Shown here piece after piece: positions 11,959 to 23,803 of a stretch of DNA of 64,000 nucleotides; position 1 is the first letter of the stretch; each line of letters opens with the position of its first letter. The stretch is from Lentinus brumalis. Lineage: Eukaryota > Basidiomycota > Agaricomycetes > Polyporales > Polyporaceae. The notes beneath the pieces were generated by a model. That model worked only from the letters and a program-made list of their open reading frames with translations, ran no database searches and was not told where the DNA came from. Where the stretch lies: NCBI GenBank assembly GCA_001792895.1, contig MARA01000001.1:868001-932000 (forward strand), in the 5' to 3' direction. A program made the position numbers and the translations under genes.

Positions 11959-13003
11959 TTAAGGACGTACCGTGGTTGTGTTGAATGAAGCCTCCGAATA
12001 GCGTCTGCGGGCCCTTTCAATGATTCTGATCGCTGTAATGAGTGAATGCAAACGCGACGTTAGAGATGCAACGCTCACTCCAGGACTTTGTCGACAGCTT
12101 CAAGGAACTCCGCCGGAGTTGCATAGTCGAGTGTGCTTGGTATGTCCACCGAGAACTTCACTAGCGGATAGCGCCTCTCATCGGGCTCCCCATGGCCTCC
12201 GAGGAAAGCCGCCGTCACCGCCTGGTAGTCAGCCCAATGCTGTCCGCCCGCAGTCGGCTCTTCGTCTACATCCTCCTCAACTGCGCCCTCCTCAACTGCG
12301 CCCTCCTCAACTGCGCCCTTCTCAACTGCGCCCTTCTCAACATCCGGATCTGTGTGGATTGTGGCTCAGGATTAGCAGAACTGATGATATTCGTTTCATT
12401 CACGTACCACACACTGCAGCCTGACTCGGAGCACAAGCAACATACTCGATAACATGGTTCGCCTCGTGGGAGCTGATGAAAGATGCGTTCGAGTAGTCGA
12501 CGGGCTCGTCTGGCTTCTGGAGGCGCAAGCGGACGTCGCCGTTCGGCGTGAAATGGCAACCTTGGATGGGCAGTGGAGGGTTGGGGTTGATTGTGAACGA
12601 ATTGCCCTCATAGTTGACCTCGACGCCGATCGGCAATTGTGGATCGGATTGCACCAAAGGAGGAGGAGTCGTGGAGACAATAAAGCAACAGTAATGAACC
12701 CACGGAAGCCAGGGTAACACGAGGCCGTATCGCTGACGGCCCAGCGCAAGCGTGAGCAAAAGCGCGATAGAATCCGGAGCGTTGGACGCGACGTACTTCG
12801 ACCAAGAGCACGATGATGCGTTTGGGACTCAATGCCTGTATCTCATGCAACTCTGGCGCATCTGTCGGGATCCCTGGCACCGCTTCAAGCAGCATTTCTT
12901 CCGCGAGGAGCGTCGCTACTCCGAAGAAATCGATATAGGGGTATAACGTTTTCTCTGTCGGTCGCGTGTTGACATCGAAGCTGCTCGGCGGCGGCAAATG
13001 CAT
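11959..13003 (-). CDS. Unknown-family protein with GAVEE repeats
   Basis: Four exons can be joined in phase. The first, 12797-13003, encodes 69 residues; a 64-nt intron (gtacgt...cgtcag) leads to a hydrophobic segment (LVLPWLPWVHYCCFIVS) and the conserved block INPNPPLPIQG / GDVRLRLQKPDEPVDYSNAS; a 58-nt intron leads to an acidic repeat region and DEEPTAGGQHWADYQAVTAA / ERRYPLVKFSVDIP; a last exon encodes IIERARRRY. The repeat region contains four exact-length 15-nt units coding GAVE(E/K). A single membrane helix is likely. The C-terminal boundary is uncertain because the last codons coincide with a possible gtacgt donor. It is tail-to-tail with its paralogue at 10980-11612. I do not recognise the family. 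Confidence 0.55.
12273..12332. repeat. 15-nt coding minisatellite, four units
   Basis: On the plus strand the unit reads CTCCTCAACTGCGCC or CTTCTCAACTGCGCC, four times head to tail. On the minus strand it encodes G-A-V-E-E/K repeats in the gene at 11959-13003. The inverted paralogue has only a single degenerate equivalent (EQGASREGADEEP), so the array expanded after duplication or contracted in the other copy. Confidence 0.85.
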
Positions 13004-13292
13004 TATTGTCGCGGGTCAGCGTGGGATGATAATTGCGAGCAGGCCAGGGACGAGGGTCAGGAGAAGTCTAGGAGAAGTAGTGGATCGTTCAATAATGCAG
13101 TCCGCGGAGGTGGCGGCTCGCGCAGATCTGTATCTCGCCAAAGAGGCGCCAGAGGTCACTTTCCACACTGCATCGTACACACTTCCCTCGGTGAGCGAAG
13201 CACGCATCTATCCTGCAGTGTTCATGAACCACAAATTTGCGAGAATATAGATACAGCTGGAAAACAGACACCTGAGAGGATACATAGGCGCA

Positions 13293-15091
13293 TCACTTTG
13301 CGCTGAGGCTCTCGAGCCCGAAGTCCACGCCGTTCCCCCGGTCCAGGTCGTTGAAAGGATCCCGCATGCTGCCGGTCTTCGCACGCCAGAGCTGCGTGTA
13401 CAGTGTACGGAGCTTCTGCAGCTCTGCATCAAGCGCGGCAGCTTTTGTAGCGAGTGCCATGAATGTAGCGTGCTGTGCTTCCAGCGTAGTGACAATTGCT
13501 ACATCGAACAAACCACAATCAGTCGGATGCAACTTGTGACGCAGAAGCCAATCTCCGTACCTTGTGGGGTATACTGTGGCTGCGACGCCGCGGAAGACAA
13601 CTTGCGCTCGATTTGCTGAGAACAAAACGAAGCAGGCATCACGATCAGTTTCGTCAGGGACGGCTTTGGAACGCAGACGCACCTCTAATGTGGCCTTGTA
13701 CCACCTGAGTCTCTCGCGCATCTGCTCCGTGACGCGGTTGAAGAACTCGAGGGGAAAGTTTGCGTGCGTCTTCAGGTAATGCCCGTTCTGCTGCGGGTTC
13801 CGGAAGCCCTCGACGATGCGCGTCGCCACGATCGTGTCCTGCACTGTCTGGTCGACCTTGTGCTTCAGGTCCTTGGTGTGCTGGACGTCGTCGCGCAGCA
13901 CCGCGATGGCGCCGGTAAGCTCCTGCAAAGCGCGTTCGCGTTCAGCTCCTGCGGCCGAGTTGAACAGGATAGCGTCGGAAAGAAAACTGACCTTCTGGAC
14001 GTTCCGGATCTCCTCCTGCCCCTTCAAAGCCTCGTCACCAAGTTTGCGTTGCTTGAGTGCGTTGCAAATTTGAATGCGTCCTTGGATCAAGGAGCTATGT
14101 GGCGGAGGCAGGAAAGCGGCTGAGCGCGATTGTAAGCGAGACATGCAGGACTACGCACTCGATGCTCTCGAAGGTCCGCTTCGAATCGTCAGGTAGGTCG
14201 TTGAATTTCGTGGACTTCGTGAACGGTGGTGCGCCTGCTGGCTGCGCACTAGGATGGGCGCGCCTGCGCGTCAGTAGGAGGTTGTCACTGTCAAGCACGA
14301 TGGGACATACAACTGTCTTCGCGACAGTCACAAATTCAGTGCATGTGGTAGATAGACAAAGAGGGAGACTTACTGTTGTTGTTGTGCTGCTGGCCGTCCC
14401 CACATTGAAGCCCCCGCTTGCGTGCCCGCCGTAGACCCAAACAACGACTGCTGCGTCGCCTGTGGCTGCATATTCGAGCCAAACGTGCTCGATCCCAGAC
14501 CAGGCTGTTGCGCGGGCTGGTTCTGAGTCGTGCTGCCGAAGAGCGACGTGGATGCCGTCCCCGTGCCAAACAGCGGCCTCTGTTGCTGCTGTTGCTGTCC
14601 GAACAGACTGCTGGGTTGCTGCTGTTGCTGCTGGCCAGATTGCTGACCAAAAATGTTGGTCGTGGGTTGCTGCTGCTGCTGTTGTTGCTGTTGCGGCTGT
14701 CCGAAGGTACTCCCGAACAGCGAGCCACCTGGTTGCTGCTGCTGCCCCTGCTGCTGCTGATTGTTCTGCCCTAGCGTCGACCCAAAGAGAGACGACCCTT
14801 GCGTGCCCGTGTTCTGTGTTGTTGAGCCAAAGAGAGACGAGCCCTGCGTGCCCTGATTCTGAGCTGGAGGTTGGCCAAACCCGCCGAACGCAGACGGCTG
14901 CTGCTGCTGCTGCTGCTGTGGTTGTTGCGTGTTGCCGAACAGGGATCCCGTGGGTTGGGCGGTGCTCTGACCAAAGAGCGATCCCGCTGGCTTCGCACCA
15001 CCAAACATAGAGCTGCATACAAAGGAGTCTGAACTTACATGAGAAGGAGAGATAGCTGCTGCACGCACTTTGTTGTGTTGTTAAACGCCAT
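13293..15091 (-). CDS. NUP49: FG nucleoporin of the Nup58/Nup49 type
   Basis: The N-terminal third (minus strand, about 14372-15030) is packed with SLFG/FG repeats separated by polyglutamine, the natively unfolded permeability-barrier part of the central nuclear-pore channel. After an intron comes PPFTKSTKFNDLPDDSKRTF, then a helical coiled-coil region with NFPLEFFNRVTEQMRERLRW, ATLEQIERKL (after removing an intron near 13626-13684) and HATFMALATKAAALDAELQ. This order and the PxEFF...LRWY pattern match Nup58/p45 (yeast Nup49), which forms the channel complex with Nup54/Nup57 and Nup62/Nsp1. The start is the ATG at 15091 (MAFNNTT), which splices over a 55-nt intron to NSMFGGAK. About six exons, ending ESLSAK at 13293. 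It is divergent from the Arp10-like gene with 258 nt between starts. Confidence 0.85.
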
Positions 15092-15217
15092 CTGGGTCTC
15101 CTAATCTCAACGTGTATGCTCGGAGATTTTATTCACCACGAAGCTGGACTGACTTGGCTAGTCTCAGTGCTGGATTGAGATGGGTGGCGAGGGGAGGAGG
15201 ACAACAGGAACCGTCTC

Positions 15218-15256
15218 CAGACGCGCGACTCTCGCGCGATGGCGCTTGCGCGCGAG
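15218..15256. promoter_or_regulatory. CGCG-rich palindrome in a bidirectional promoter
   Basis: The 258-nt space between the nucleoporin and Arp10-like starts contains ACGCGCGAC followed by CTCGCGCG (15231-15238), a 10-nt spacer, and CGCGCGAG (15249-15256), an 8-bp perfect inverted repeat. It could bind a CGCG-recognising factor or form a hairpin. The regulatory role is inferred. Confidence 0.35.
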
Positions 15257-15349
15257 TTGTCCTCCTCCCCCATCCTCACTCAGCCTCAGCAAACAGGCCT
15301 ACTCACCCTTGACACATCCATTAATCGCGTCTCTGCAGTCTAAATTGCA

Positions 15350-17474
15350 ATGTCTACGGTGCCCGCAACACCGCGCAGGCATGTCGCGCAGGAGAGCATG
15401 ATGACAACACCCCAAACCACTCGTGTTGCATCGTCCCACATAGTTCAGTCGTCTCCGCACTACCCAACAACGCGAAGGCACTCGCTATACGGAACAGAAG
15501 ACCGAATCATTCTTGATCCCGGATCGCGCATCTGGAAAGTGGGCTTCAGTGGCGAAGGCAAAGCTAGGGATGTGTTCTACGCCGGCGGTGAGGGCGGGCA
15601 GTCCTTGTGGACACTGAACCGCGCGTCGAAACCGGCTGACAGGGAGGAGGAGGATAGGGTGCTCGAGGCGAAGCTGGAGGCGTGCCTGCGCTCGGTGTTT
15701 CACAAGTACGTCCCGCATACGCTCTTCAATCTGTCCCCCTCATTGTGATTGAAGTTCTCTCTTGACCGATCCGAAGTCGCGCAAAGTGATACTGGTCGAG
15801 CACCCTCTGCTACCTCTACACATAAAAGAGATTATGGCACGCATACTTTTCAACAACCTGCAGGTACGCGCGTTGCACATTCTCTCATCTGTCATCTGTC
15901 TCCTGGTCGCATCCTGACCGGTTAAAGGTCCCTTCAATATCGTTCGCCTCAAGTCATCTTCTTGCCTTGCTAGCGGCTGGACGCGTGACGGGCCTTGTCC
16001 TGGACTGCGGTCACCTTGAGTCCAGCGTCCTGCCAGTACGGACCTTCATGAACATTCACAATGCACGTACTCACGTTATCTCCCAGATATTCTCCTTCAG
16101 ACCACTATACCCCCACCTCCGCACTACTCCACTAGCCGGGGCGCGCCTCTCAACCCACATAAAGGCATTGCTGCTCATGTTCGGGACATACATCCCTCCA
16201 GCAACGTCGCTCAGTGCGACCATGAACATCCCTGCTGCGACGCGTTCCACGCGCGTCCCACAAGACGTCCTGACGGACAAGGTCATCGACGAGATAAAGA
16301 CGCGGATATGTTTCGTCGGCGAGCCTCTTGATACGGAGGGCCCGTCCCAGTCGATGTCCCCCGGGCCCGGCGACGACCTGGATCTGCCCCCGAGCGACCC
16401 CGCAATGTCCGAGTCGGAGTTCTCGCGCGTGTCCGCGGACATCGACAGCAACTTCTCCTCGCAGCATGCAGGGTCGTCAAGTTACTCCGTGGTCTCGCAT
16501 TCCCAGCTCGCGGGCATGGAGCACGGACAATCAGCACAGAGCGGCGTCCAGGTGTTGGCGACAATGTACAGTCGACATTCTACTGCGACGGACATCCACA
16601 TGCGCGTGGATCCCCCGCCCTCGCAGCAGACTGGTACCGGCAGAGGGACCCTGATCATCCCGGGGTGGATCCGAGAGCGTGCAGCGGAGGTGCTGTTCGA
16701 GGGTGGGGACGTGGACGAGAGCAGCGTGGCCGAAGTCATACTCGACACATTACTGAAGGTATACGAGCTCGCTCCCACACACGACAGCGATGCCTATCTC
16801 ACACTACAACGCAGGTCCCTGTCGACCTCCGGAAAACCCTCGCATCTTCAATACTTGTCATCGGAGGCACGCCGATGCTTCCCGGCTTTATACCCCGGCT
16901 CCAAGCGGAGCTGACTCGTGCAGTTTCACAAACTTCCAACTCCACCTCATCCTCTGCCGCGCCATCGCGTGCAGGCAAGGCGCGTCCGGCCGTGTACGAC
17001 CGTTATGCAGCGTTACGGCCGCTCTTGCCATACTTCGCGATACTGAATAACCCCGCACCGCCGCCTCCTGCGAGCGCGAACGCCTCTGCGAACGCCGGGA
17101 AGGTACCTGCGTTCACCCCAGCGATGATGGCGTGGGTTGGGGGGTCGCTCGCCGGGTATGTTGCCTGTCTACTCCGCCGCGCGCAATTAATCTTTGGCTG
17201 ACTGATCAACCACAACGTCATCTTCAGGGCACTCAAGACAGGCGGAGTCGAAGTGCAGCGAGAGAAGTGGGACGAAGCGGAGGCGCAGTCCGACGAGGAC
17301 GTTCCCATGGACTCGTCGCCGCCACGGCCGGCGGGGGGTGCAGGGGTGCGGTCTTCCCCGGCGAAGAACATTCTGCCCGACTGGACGAGGACACCTCTGC
17401 CCGTTGGTGCGCCACCTGCCGCCCGCCCCCCTGGTGCCGCTATGTCGTCGCCTTCTGTGCAGGTCGCCGGTTAA
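15350..17474 (+). CDS. Actin-related protein, Arp10/Arp11-like
   Basis: An actin-fold protein of the dynactin pointed-end type is suggested. Residues near 45-60 (YGTEDRIILDPGSRIWKVGF) match the actin phosphate-1 region, TGLVLDCGHLESSVLPIF the phosphate-2 region and ILVIGGTPMLPGF the adenosine motif. Exons splice in phase: KLLTDPKSRKVILVEHPLL after an intron at about 15700-15749, then NLQVPSISFASSHLLALLAA, then a 51-nt intron (gtacgg...tcccag) to FRPLYPHLRTTPLAGARL, later joins at about 16759-16813 and 17156-17227. The family's insert region is long and Ser/Pro-rich (about 16330-16660), and the C-terminus is a disordered Pro/Ala tail. In fungi Arp10/Arp11 caps the Arp1 filament of dynactin for dynein-driven transport. 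The alternative is another divergent ARP (nuclear Arp4-type), which I think less likely. Confidence 0.65.
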
Positions 17475-18102
17475 GTGGCGGTCGTGATCACTTGGGTGTA
17501 CATATCATGGATCTGGACTTTAACTCTACAATCATCGCTGTGAGATCTCCCACTTTCGAAACTCAATGCTTGCTGCCGCGCAAGACGCAGGTGGATGTTG
17601 ATAGGACTTCTTCTGTTTGTTCTCTGCTACCCTACAACAGGTCTCTATAACTATATACGCTGTACTTTTGCGTTAACATATCCGGGATAATTAGTAGAAG
17701 GAGAGTGAGCGCGAGCGCGAAGGCGAAGGGACGAACGAATAACGAAGAAAAGGAGAGTACAGGCCGCACTATGCGGTACAAGTAACACGATATACAGCCA
17801 ACGAATGAACAGCGGAAGAATGGGAGAGAAGGGGTACCCGTACATACAACAGCGCTGCAACAGAAGGCAGAGACAGATAGAGAATGGGTGTGGTCATGAC
17901 GCATCGTGAAGCTCGAAAGAGCGAAAATTAAGAGAAGGAAATGATGAATCGAATTCCGGGATATCGGAGAAGTTGTCGTCTGGGGTGGTCGTCTGATCGA
18001 AGCCGAAAGTGAAACGCAAGGACGACCACAGGCAAGTAAAAAGTCTTCACGAACACACGAAAGTGATAACTTACGCCTCGGCCTCGATCCTGAGGCCCGA
18101 GA

Positions 18103-21100
18103 TCATAGAGGCTGCGCATTGAACAACCGGATCGTCATCTTCCCGCTCGCGCACGCAGCGACCGCGGCGCGCCACTCCTGCTCCGCATACACGTACCGCA
18201 GGGCCTGCGGGTTCAGCGTGCCCACGCTCGACGCCGAGTTCGACCGCGGCCGACCCCGCACCGACAGCGCTGCGACGCCCGATGGCTGCGTCGCAGACGG
18301 CGCCCACCCGATCACGAACGCGCTCGAGAGCTGCACGCCCTCCTGCACCGCGTACTTGTCCCGGATGCGCGTGCGCACCTCCTGCAGAGGGGCGCCGCGC
18401 GGGATGCGCAGGAGGACGATGCTGTCATGCAGGATGGCCTTGACTGTCAGGCTCTCTGTCGCTGTCGTCGGGCTATTCGGGGGCGAGCCTGCGAACCCGC
18501 TGGAGCTCGTCATGCTGCCGCTCGTGCTTGGACGTGCAGGAGGAGGTGTGCGAGGGGAGACAGGGTACGTCGGCTCCGAGTGCTCCGTCGATGGCGTGGA
18601 AGGCGGGGACCAGGGGAGGTGGAACTGCCCTGGGGGCCGATTCTGGAAGGGCTTGGGGAAGCGATCAGGCGTGCACACTTCCTTGTTGAAAGGCTGACCG
18701 AGCACCGCGGGCTCGCGCTGCGGTGGTGGTGGGGGCGTCAGCGGCGGCTCTTCGAACTGCATGGATGGTTTCGCGGCATGCATGCCGGGATCTGTTAAGC
18801 CAGGCACGATACGATGTCAATGTCAGTCAAATGTCATGCTCAAGCCGTGATGGATGGGAATACGGGGAGATTGGCTTGAAACTCAGATCCGCGGGCAAGA
18901 GGGGATGCAATGCCGCATGGAGATAATGGGGGACATGATACTCACCGTAGAAGTACGCGTCGATAAACTCCTCTTGCTGATCGTACCAGTCTTCCTGGCC
19001 GCCGAGGGCCGCCATGATGCTTGGCGGTCGCCTGCTGCCGGCGGATAGCGACCTTCTCAGAGTGCCATTTGCAGGCGGCGTTAGGCTCCTGTGCAGGTAC
19101 CCGGAGTCAATGGAAAGGTCGGATAGCATAGAGTTGAGGGTCATCATCGAATCCCTGTGCGCCAGTGCGGTCTGTCTGCCGTTCGAAGAAACAGCAGAGT
19201 AGACAGAAGCGATCGAGTGACGTGAATCCCGTCCGCGGTCGAAATCCGCGCACGAGCCGTTGGCGAAGCTCGTCGCAAAGGAGTGCGTGGACTGCCTGTC
19301 AAAGTCGGCGCACGAGCCGTTCGCGAAGCTACTGGCGAACGAATGAGAGTAGCTCGTCTGTGAGGCCATCGATGTTCTCCATGATGAACGGCGAGAAGCG
19401 TCGTCACCGGTGAAGTTTGAGAAACTGGTGTAGGCAAGCGACGAGGGGCGGGACGACGAAGAGTTCGTCGGTGTCGTGGGCTCCGTATCGACGGCGCGTC
19501 GTGGCGGGAGGCGGAGCGCGTCCGCATTGCGTGGTAGGGCATCGAGGTTCGCGCTCTTCGGGCCATCTGCAGCGAGGAACAGACACTGCCTGTTCGACCT
19601 ATCTGGGCACGAGTTGTTGCGCGGCCTCCTCAGCGGCGCGCGCGCAACCTCCTCTATGTCGCTGTGCTGAGGGCCGCTTCTCGCTGGGACGGGAACGAGC
19701 TCGCTTTCTTCTGGGAGCGCCTGGAGGCCGGGGTGGAATTCGCCGGGCCCGGGGGCGGCATCTTGCCGGGCCTTGCCAGCCGCTGCATCGGCCAGCAGGA
19801 TCTCCTCCTCTGCAGATGGAAATGAGCGGTCGGCGTCCCGTGTCCATGGATGCAATTGCACGCGCGCGGGAGCAGAGAGGGGAGAGTTGACGAACTCGGC
19901 GCGCTCGTCGGAATCGTCGGCGACAGTGAGCGCCACGGAACCGCGCTGGGACACGTAGAAGGTCATATCTTGTGGGACATCGGATGGCGAGTGTGGTGGA
20001 GGGCCGCGCGAAGTACTCGCGAGACTCGCAGTAGAAGCAGAAGAGTCGGATGTCGCGTAGTTGGCCGGTGCTCGCCCCGTCGACCCCGTCTTTCGTTTGG
20101 CTGGGCGGAGTTGCGACGGGAGGAGTCATGGGAGTCGGACGACGGGAAGTTAAGCAGTGCAGGGCTGGGAGGAAGGTCGGCGAATGCGTTTGCAGGGTGC
20201 TGCAGGGAGATGCTGGATGCGGAGAAATACATGGAGAACGCGCTGCTCGCAACGGAGTGACGCGCGCTCGCTGGCTGCTTGCCTCCCGCTCCAGAGAGAG
20301 ACTGAAGCTTGCGGTCGTGGTCGAGGTCCCGTCGCCAGTACCCAAAGAAGTCCCGCACTAATCGCGTTTCGCGCAACTCCTTGATGAGCATTGGGACGTC
20401 GTCTTGGAAGAGCGCTAGGATAAGGGCCTCGAACTCGCGACCGCGCTGTTCGATTGTAGCCTGGCTGGCTCGAAAGAGCGTTGCCTTCTTGTTCAATCGG
20501 GGGACAACATCGTGGATGTTCTTGGCAATACTGTTCGCGTCGGGTCCTGGAGGGAGCGAGTCGAACGACGCCGCTTGGTCGGAGTGTATGTAAACCCCGT
20601 TCTTCTTTACGCCCTTGCCTGCCGCTAGTCGAGAGCGTTTCTGACGCGCCATGAGGGCATACTCTGACTCGAGTATCTCCTGGAACCAGAGACAATCCTC
20701 CCACCGCCTCCATACCTCATACTCGTGGTGCGACGAACTGGATCGCGAGGAACGGTTGTCTTGATCGTCGGTGAGGAAGGGGATTATGCGCAGGCCATAG
20801 CAGTAACCGGATCCTGAGGGAGACTGAGCTTCGTACATGCATGCAATGCCGCATCGTGTGAGCACGTACCGAACTTCGTTGGGGGCAGGACCTCTACGCC
20901 AAACTCCTTTGGAGGGGGACGATATACCGCTCTCTTGTAATTCTAGGGCAACAGACGTCAGCGAGAGCGTCAGAGCGTCACATAAATCAGGACTCGTGTT
21001 CGATGACCACGCGAGCTTCTTCTCGGGGAGGCATTCCGTCAGTGGAGGCTCGAGAGACGAGTACGCGCGCTCCGCGTCGGTCAGGGCGGGAAGCACATAA

Positions 21101-21209
21101 GAGACGGCTACGCGCTTCACACGAGCCCGGGTTTGAGCAATGAAAGACGTACATGACCGGTAGGGGGGCCGCCGAGTGCGCCAGTGCCGGGACCGCCCTG
21201 ATGAGCCAT
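18103..21209 (-). CDS. PX-PB1 domain protein, possible frameshift
   Basis: The start is taken at 21209 (MAHQGGPG), spliced over a 45-nt intron to RVAVSYVLPALTD. A PX (phosphoinositide-binding) domain lies at about 20460-20870 (VRYVLTRCGIACMYE, VWRRWEDCLWFQEILESEY, IEQRGREFEALILALFQDD). A long Ser/Arg/Pro-rich disordered middle (19960-18950) contains a duplicated 17-residue block HSFASSFANGSCADFDR. After a roughly 150-nt intron, a C-terminal PB1 domain follows (TVKAILHDSIVLLRIPRG, YVYAEQEWRAAVAACASG). PX plus PB1 recalls polarity scaffolds such as Bem1/Scd2 but no SH3 domain is seen. The PX frame and the middle frame do not connect without one extra base near 20084-20087 (a CCCC run), so either the assembly lacks a base or the allele is broken. 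Confidence 0.65.
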
Positions 21210-23508
21210 GAGCGACAAGGTGGAAGGAGGGAGAGGACAAGGGAGCGCGTACCACTAGGAAGGTGCTGCCTATCATAGCACTACTCGCCATTTTCCGAGG
21301 GATGGGAGAGCTCTATTGCGAAACACTATATTTGCCCACGCGGGAGACCGGGCGTCGAAATGTCAGCGGATTCGGGGTGGAGACCCCACTTGACCGCGCG
21401 CGGCGATAGAGTGCACACTTGCAGCGCTGAGTGCGAGTTCCTCGATAGGAAGCCCAGGCGTTCCTGTGGTCTGCGGTGGCTGAGATTGCAAGATGGAGCG
21501 CTATGGGCCGTTTGCTGCCTGTCTCCGCGCGTGCGGGTGCGGATGCAGGGCGGTGTGGGCGGCGCAGAGGCGGACGGGAGTCGCGATGGTGGTAGAGGAG
21601 CAAGAGACGACAAGCTGGCTGTAGTGCAGACAAGAGACGAGGGCGCCTTGGGCTTATTGTGTTGGGAGGACATGAGGGAGGCCTCCGACAGAATCACCTG
21701 GGACGCCCCTTCCCTTTCCCGTCCTTTGCATCCCAGATCCTTCCGATCCCGCTCCCCGTAGGCGGCGCTGGGTCCCTGAGAGCGCAGCGACCGTCTCGGC
21801 ATGCGCCCCGTCGCCAGCTGCGCATGCCAACTCGGCGCACGAGACTGGTTACGTGTCATATCACCCATCCACATCCTCACGATCTGCTTTATGTACAACT
21901 CACCTGAAGAAGACCTCACAAGGGCGAAACACCGGGGTAGAACCCCGAAGACTCTGTCAAGATGTCGCATGCAATGGTGGTAGCTGTTGGAGGTGTCGCC
22001 TTTCCACGCTAACCTCGGATAGTAGCCCCTCCGGCCTCCGGCCCGGCTCGGACGTCGGTGGCTGTGAATCTACTTACCGCCACGCCTCTACACCAGGCTA
22101 CCAGCTGCCACAGAACGTCCCGCGTAAGTACCAGACTGAAGTGCTTTGGACGCAGGAGCATACGGCTTGCCGATACCGTTCAACCAGGGTGTTCGGGGCA
22201 GCGACCTCGCTCATACGGGACTAAGATCCATCCGAGATTTTTAGCAGCTATAAACGTGATTGCTATCACTTCCTTCTCGCGCGATCGCCAATTCGCTGAT
22301 CAATATACCCTGCTCACCCCCGCCCAGGCAGAACGTACATACTCGCTATCCATCCGCACATCTCCCACCCCGTTTTTCTCTGCTCGTCGCTCAACAGCTG
22401 ACAACGACAGCGAGCGCAGACTCTGCCGGTGGCACTCGGTCTCCAGTGCCATGAGAACGAACCTTGTAGCCGTGAGAGCGCCCCCAGTGCAGTCGCACAA
22501 TCTCCGGCACCGACTCCTTGCCTGATCCCATCACGAGCTGACTGTTCCCATTATAGGCCACAGGCATTGGTAACATTGGACAATCCGAGTTGTCGTTACA
22601 GCCTGTCAAGGCGCCATCGACATCACGTCTCGTGAGTAACCACTGCGTCCCCGCACAGCTGGAAGACCGCCGACCGGGTGTCTATCGCCGTCCGTCGCAA
22701 CAGACCCCCCCTGAAGGCGGTACCGAGATTACGCCTGGACGTTCGACCGACCGTGGACGAGCTGAATGGCGATGGAGAAGGTGAGAACCCTTCAAGTTGA
22801 CCATGCTGCGTGCGGCGTACACGCATGTATTCCCAGGAGTGGTATGCACCAACCTACAGGATCCGGTGTGTTGCACACTTATCTCCCCGATGTCACCATA
22901 CTCTATACACAGCGGCTCCGAATCCGGGCCTCGCTCATGGGTACTCACAGTCACGTCTCTCCGCATGCCATTCAGCGCCATTCCCAGCGGAACGTCGTGG
23001 TGCGAAGAGGCCGCCGCCCTTCGCTCCCTCCCATTGAGGCCGCTCTCGATCCAATACGTCCGTGCATCTCAGCGCTGGCGGCACTGGGTCGAGTCAAGCG
23101 TCTCGATGTGTGGCTGCCAACAGTCAACTCAGCACCCCGGGAGAACCGATCGCAACGCGGATCCTCCTGGACCAGGACAAGTCCTGGGCCCGTATGCATC
23201 GCCGACATGGACCACATGCATCCTCCTGCTTCCTGAGGATGAGCCTCCCGGAGGATCTCTACTCATGACATCCTCCTCTGCCAGTTCTCAAATAACTACT
23301 TCCGGCATCCATCTGGGACCGCTTCTCGCGTTCTTCCAACTTCATGCGAACTACCAGACTCCCGCACGTACTATACTTCCGCCAACGGGGACCCAGGAGT
23401 GCATGCGCAGCATCTTCTCCTTCTAATATCGATATATATATCTCGCGTCGCCGTTCGAGTTTCGTCTTGGGGCCGGGCACCCCGGACTTTCTTGCGTTCG
23501 CGCGTCCG
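21210..23508. other. No supported gene
   Basis: This is upstream of the PX-PB1 gene. The longest plus-strand frame (22797-23426, 209 codons) has no recognisable motif and no splice context; the minus frame near 22391-22609 likewise. A TATA-like run (TATATATATC, about 23432-23442) lies 70 nt before the small ORF that follows. Confidence 0.4.
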
Positions 23509-23803
23509 ATGGCCGGCACCCAATTACAAGGCGAGCAGCCGCAATTCCAAGTGAGCAGCCACTGGCATGTGCATGCGGCACCGTAAGTTCAGGTACTGCT
23601 GCTACAAAGTTTCGCATTTCGAATGCAGTTACACCCACAGCGTCCGTTCGGGATTTGACCAAGTTGAACCATTCTCACTGACATCCATTTCACGATCCAC
23701 AGATCACGAGCACTGCAGCGGCGGCGTACATAGCTCGCTCGACTCTAGTCTCTCACCCTCGCGCTCTTCCAGGCTCTTCAAGTTCCTAACCAAGTTCTCG
23801 TAA
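23509..23803 (+). CDS. Small hypothetical protein, 82 aa
   Basis: Two exons, 23509-23582 and 23629-23803, join over a 46-nt intron (gtaagt...atgcag) to one frame: MAGTQLQGEQPQFQ..., then YTHSVRSGFDQVEPFSL, ending SRSSRLFKFLTKFS. A TATA-like run sits about 70 nt upstream of the ATG. The C-terminus is Ser-rich then basic-hydrophobic. No signal peptide and no family that I recognise. The evidence is only frame, splice consensus and promoter spacing, so it may be spurious. Confidence 0.35.

Noticed and set aside
14095..15018. Alternative minus frame rich in Thr/Ala over the nucleoporin
   Set aside because: Frame-shifted reading of CAG-type repeats. Only its short PPFTKSTKFNDLPDD part is real, as a spliced exon of the nucleoporin.
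18103..21209. Bem1/Scd2 orthologue
   Set aside because: PX and PB1 are present but no SH3 domains, and the domain spacing differs.
22797..23426. 209-codon plus-strand frame
   Set aside because: No recognisable domain, overlapping frames on both strands, and no promoter or splice support.
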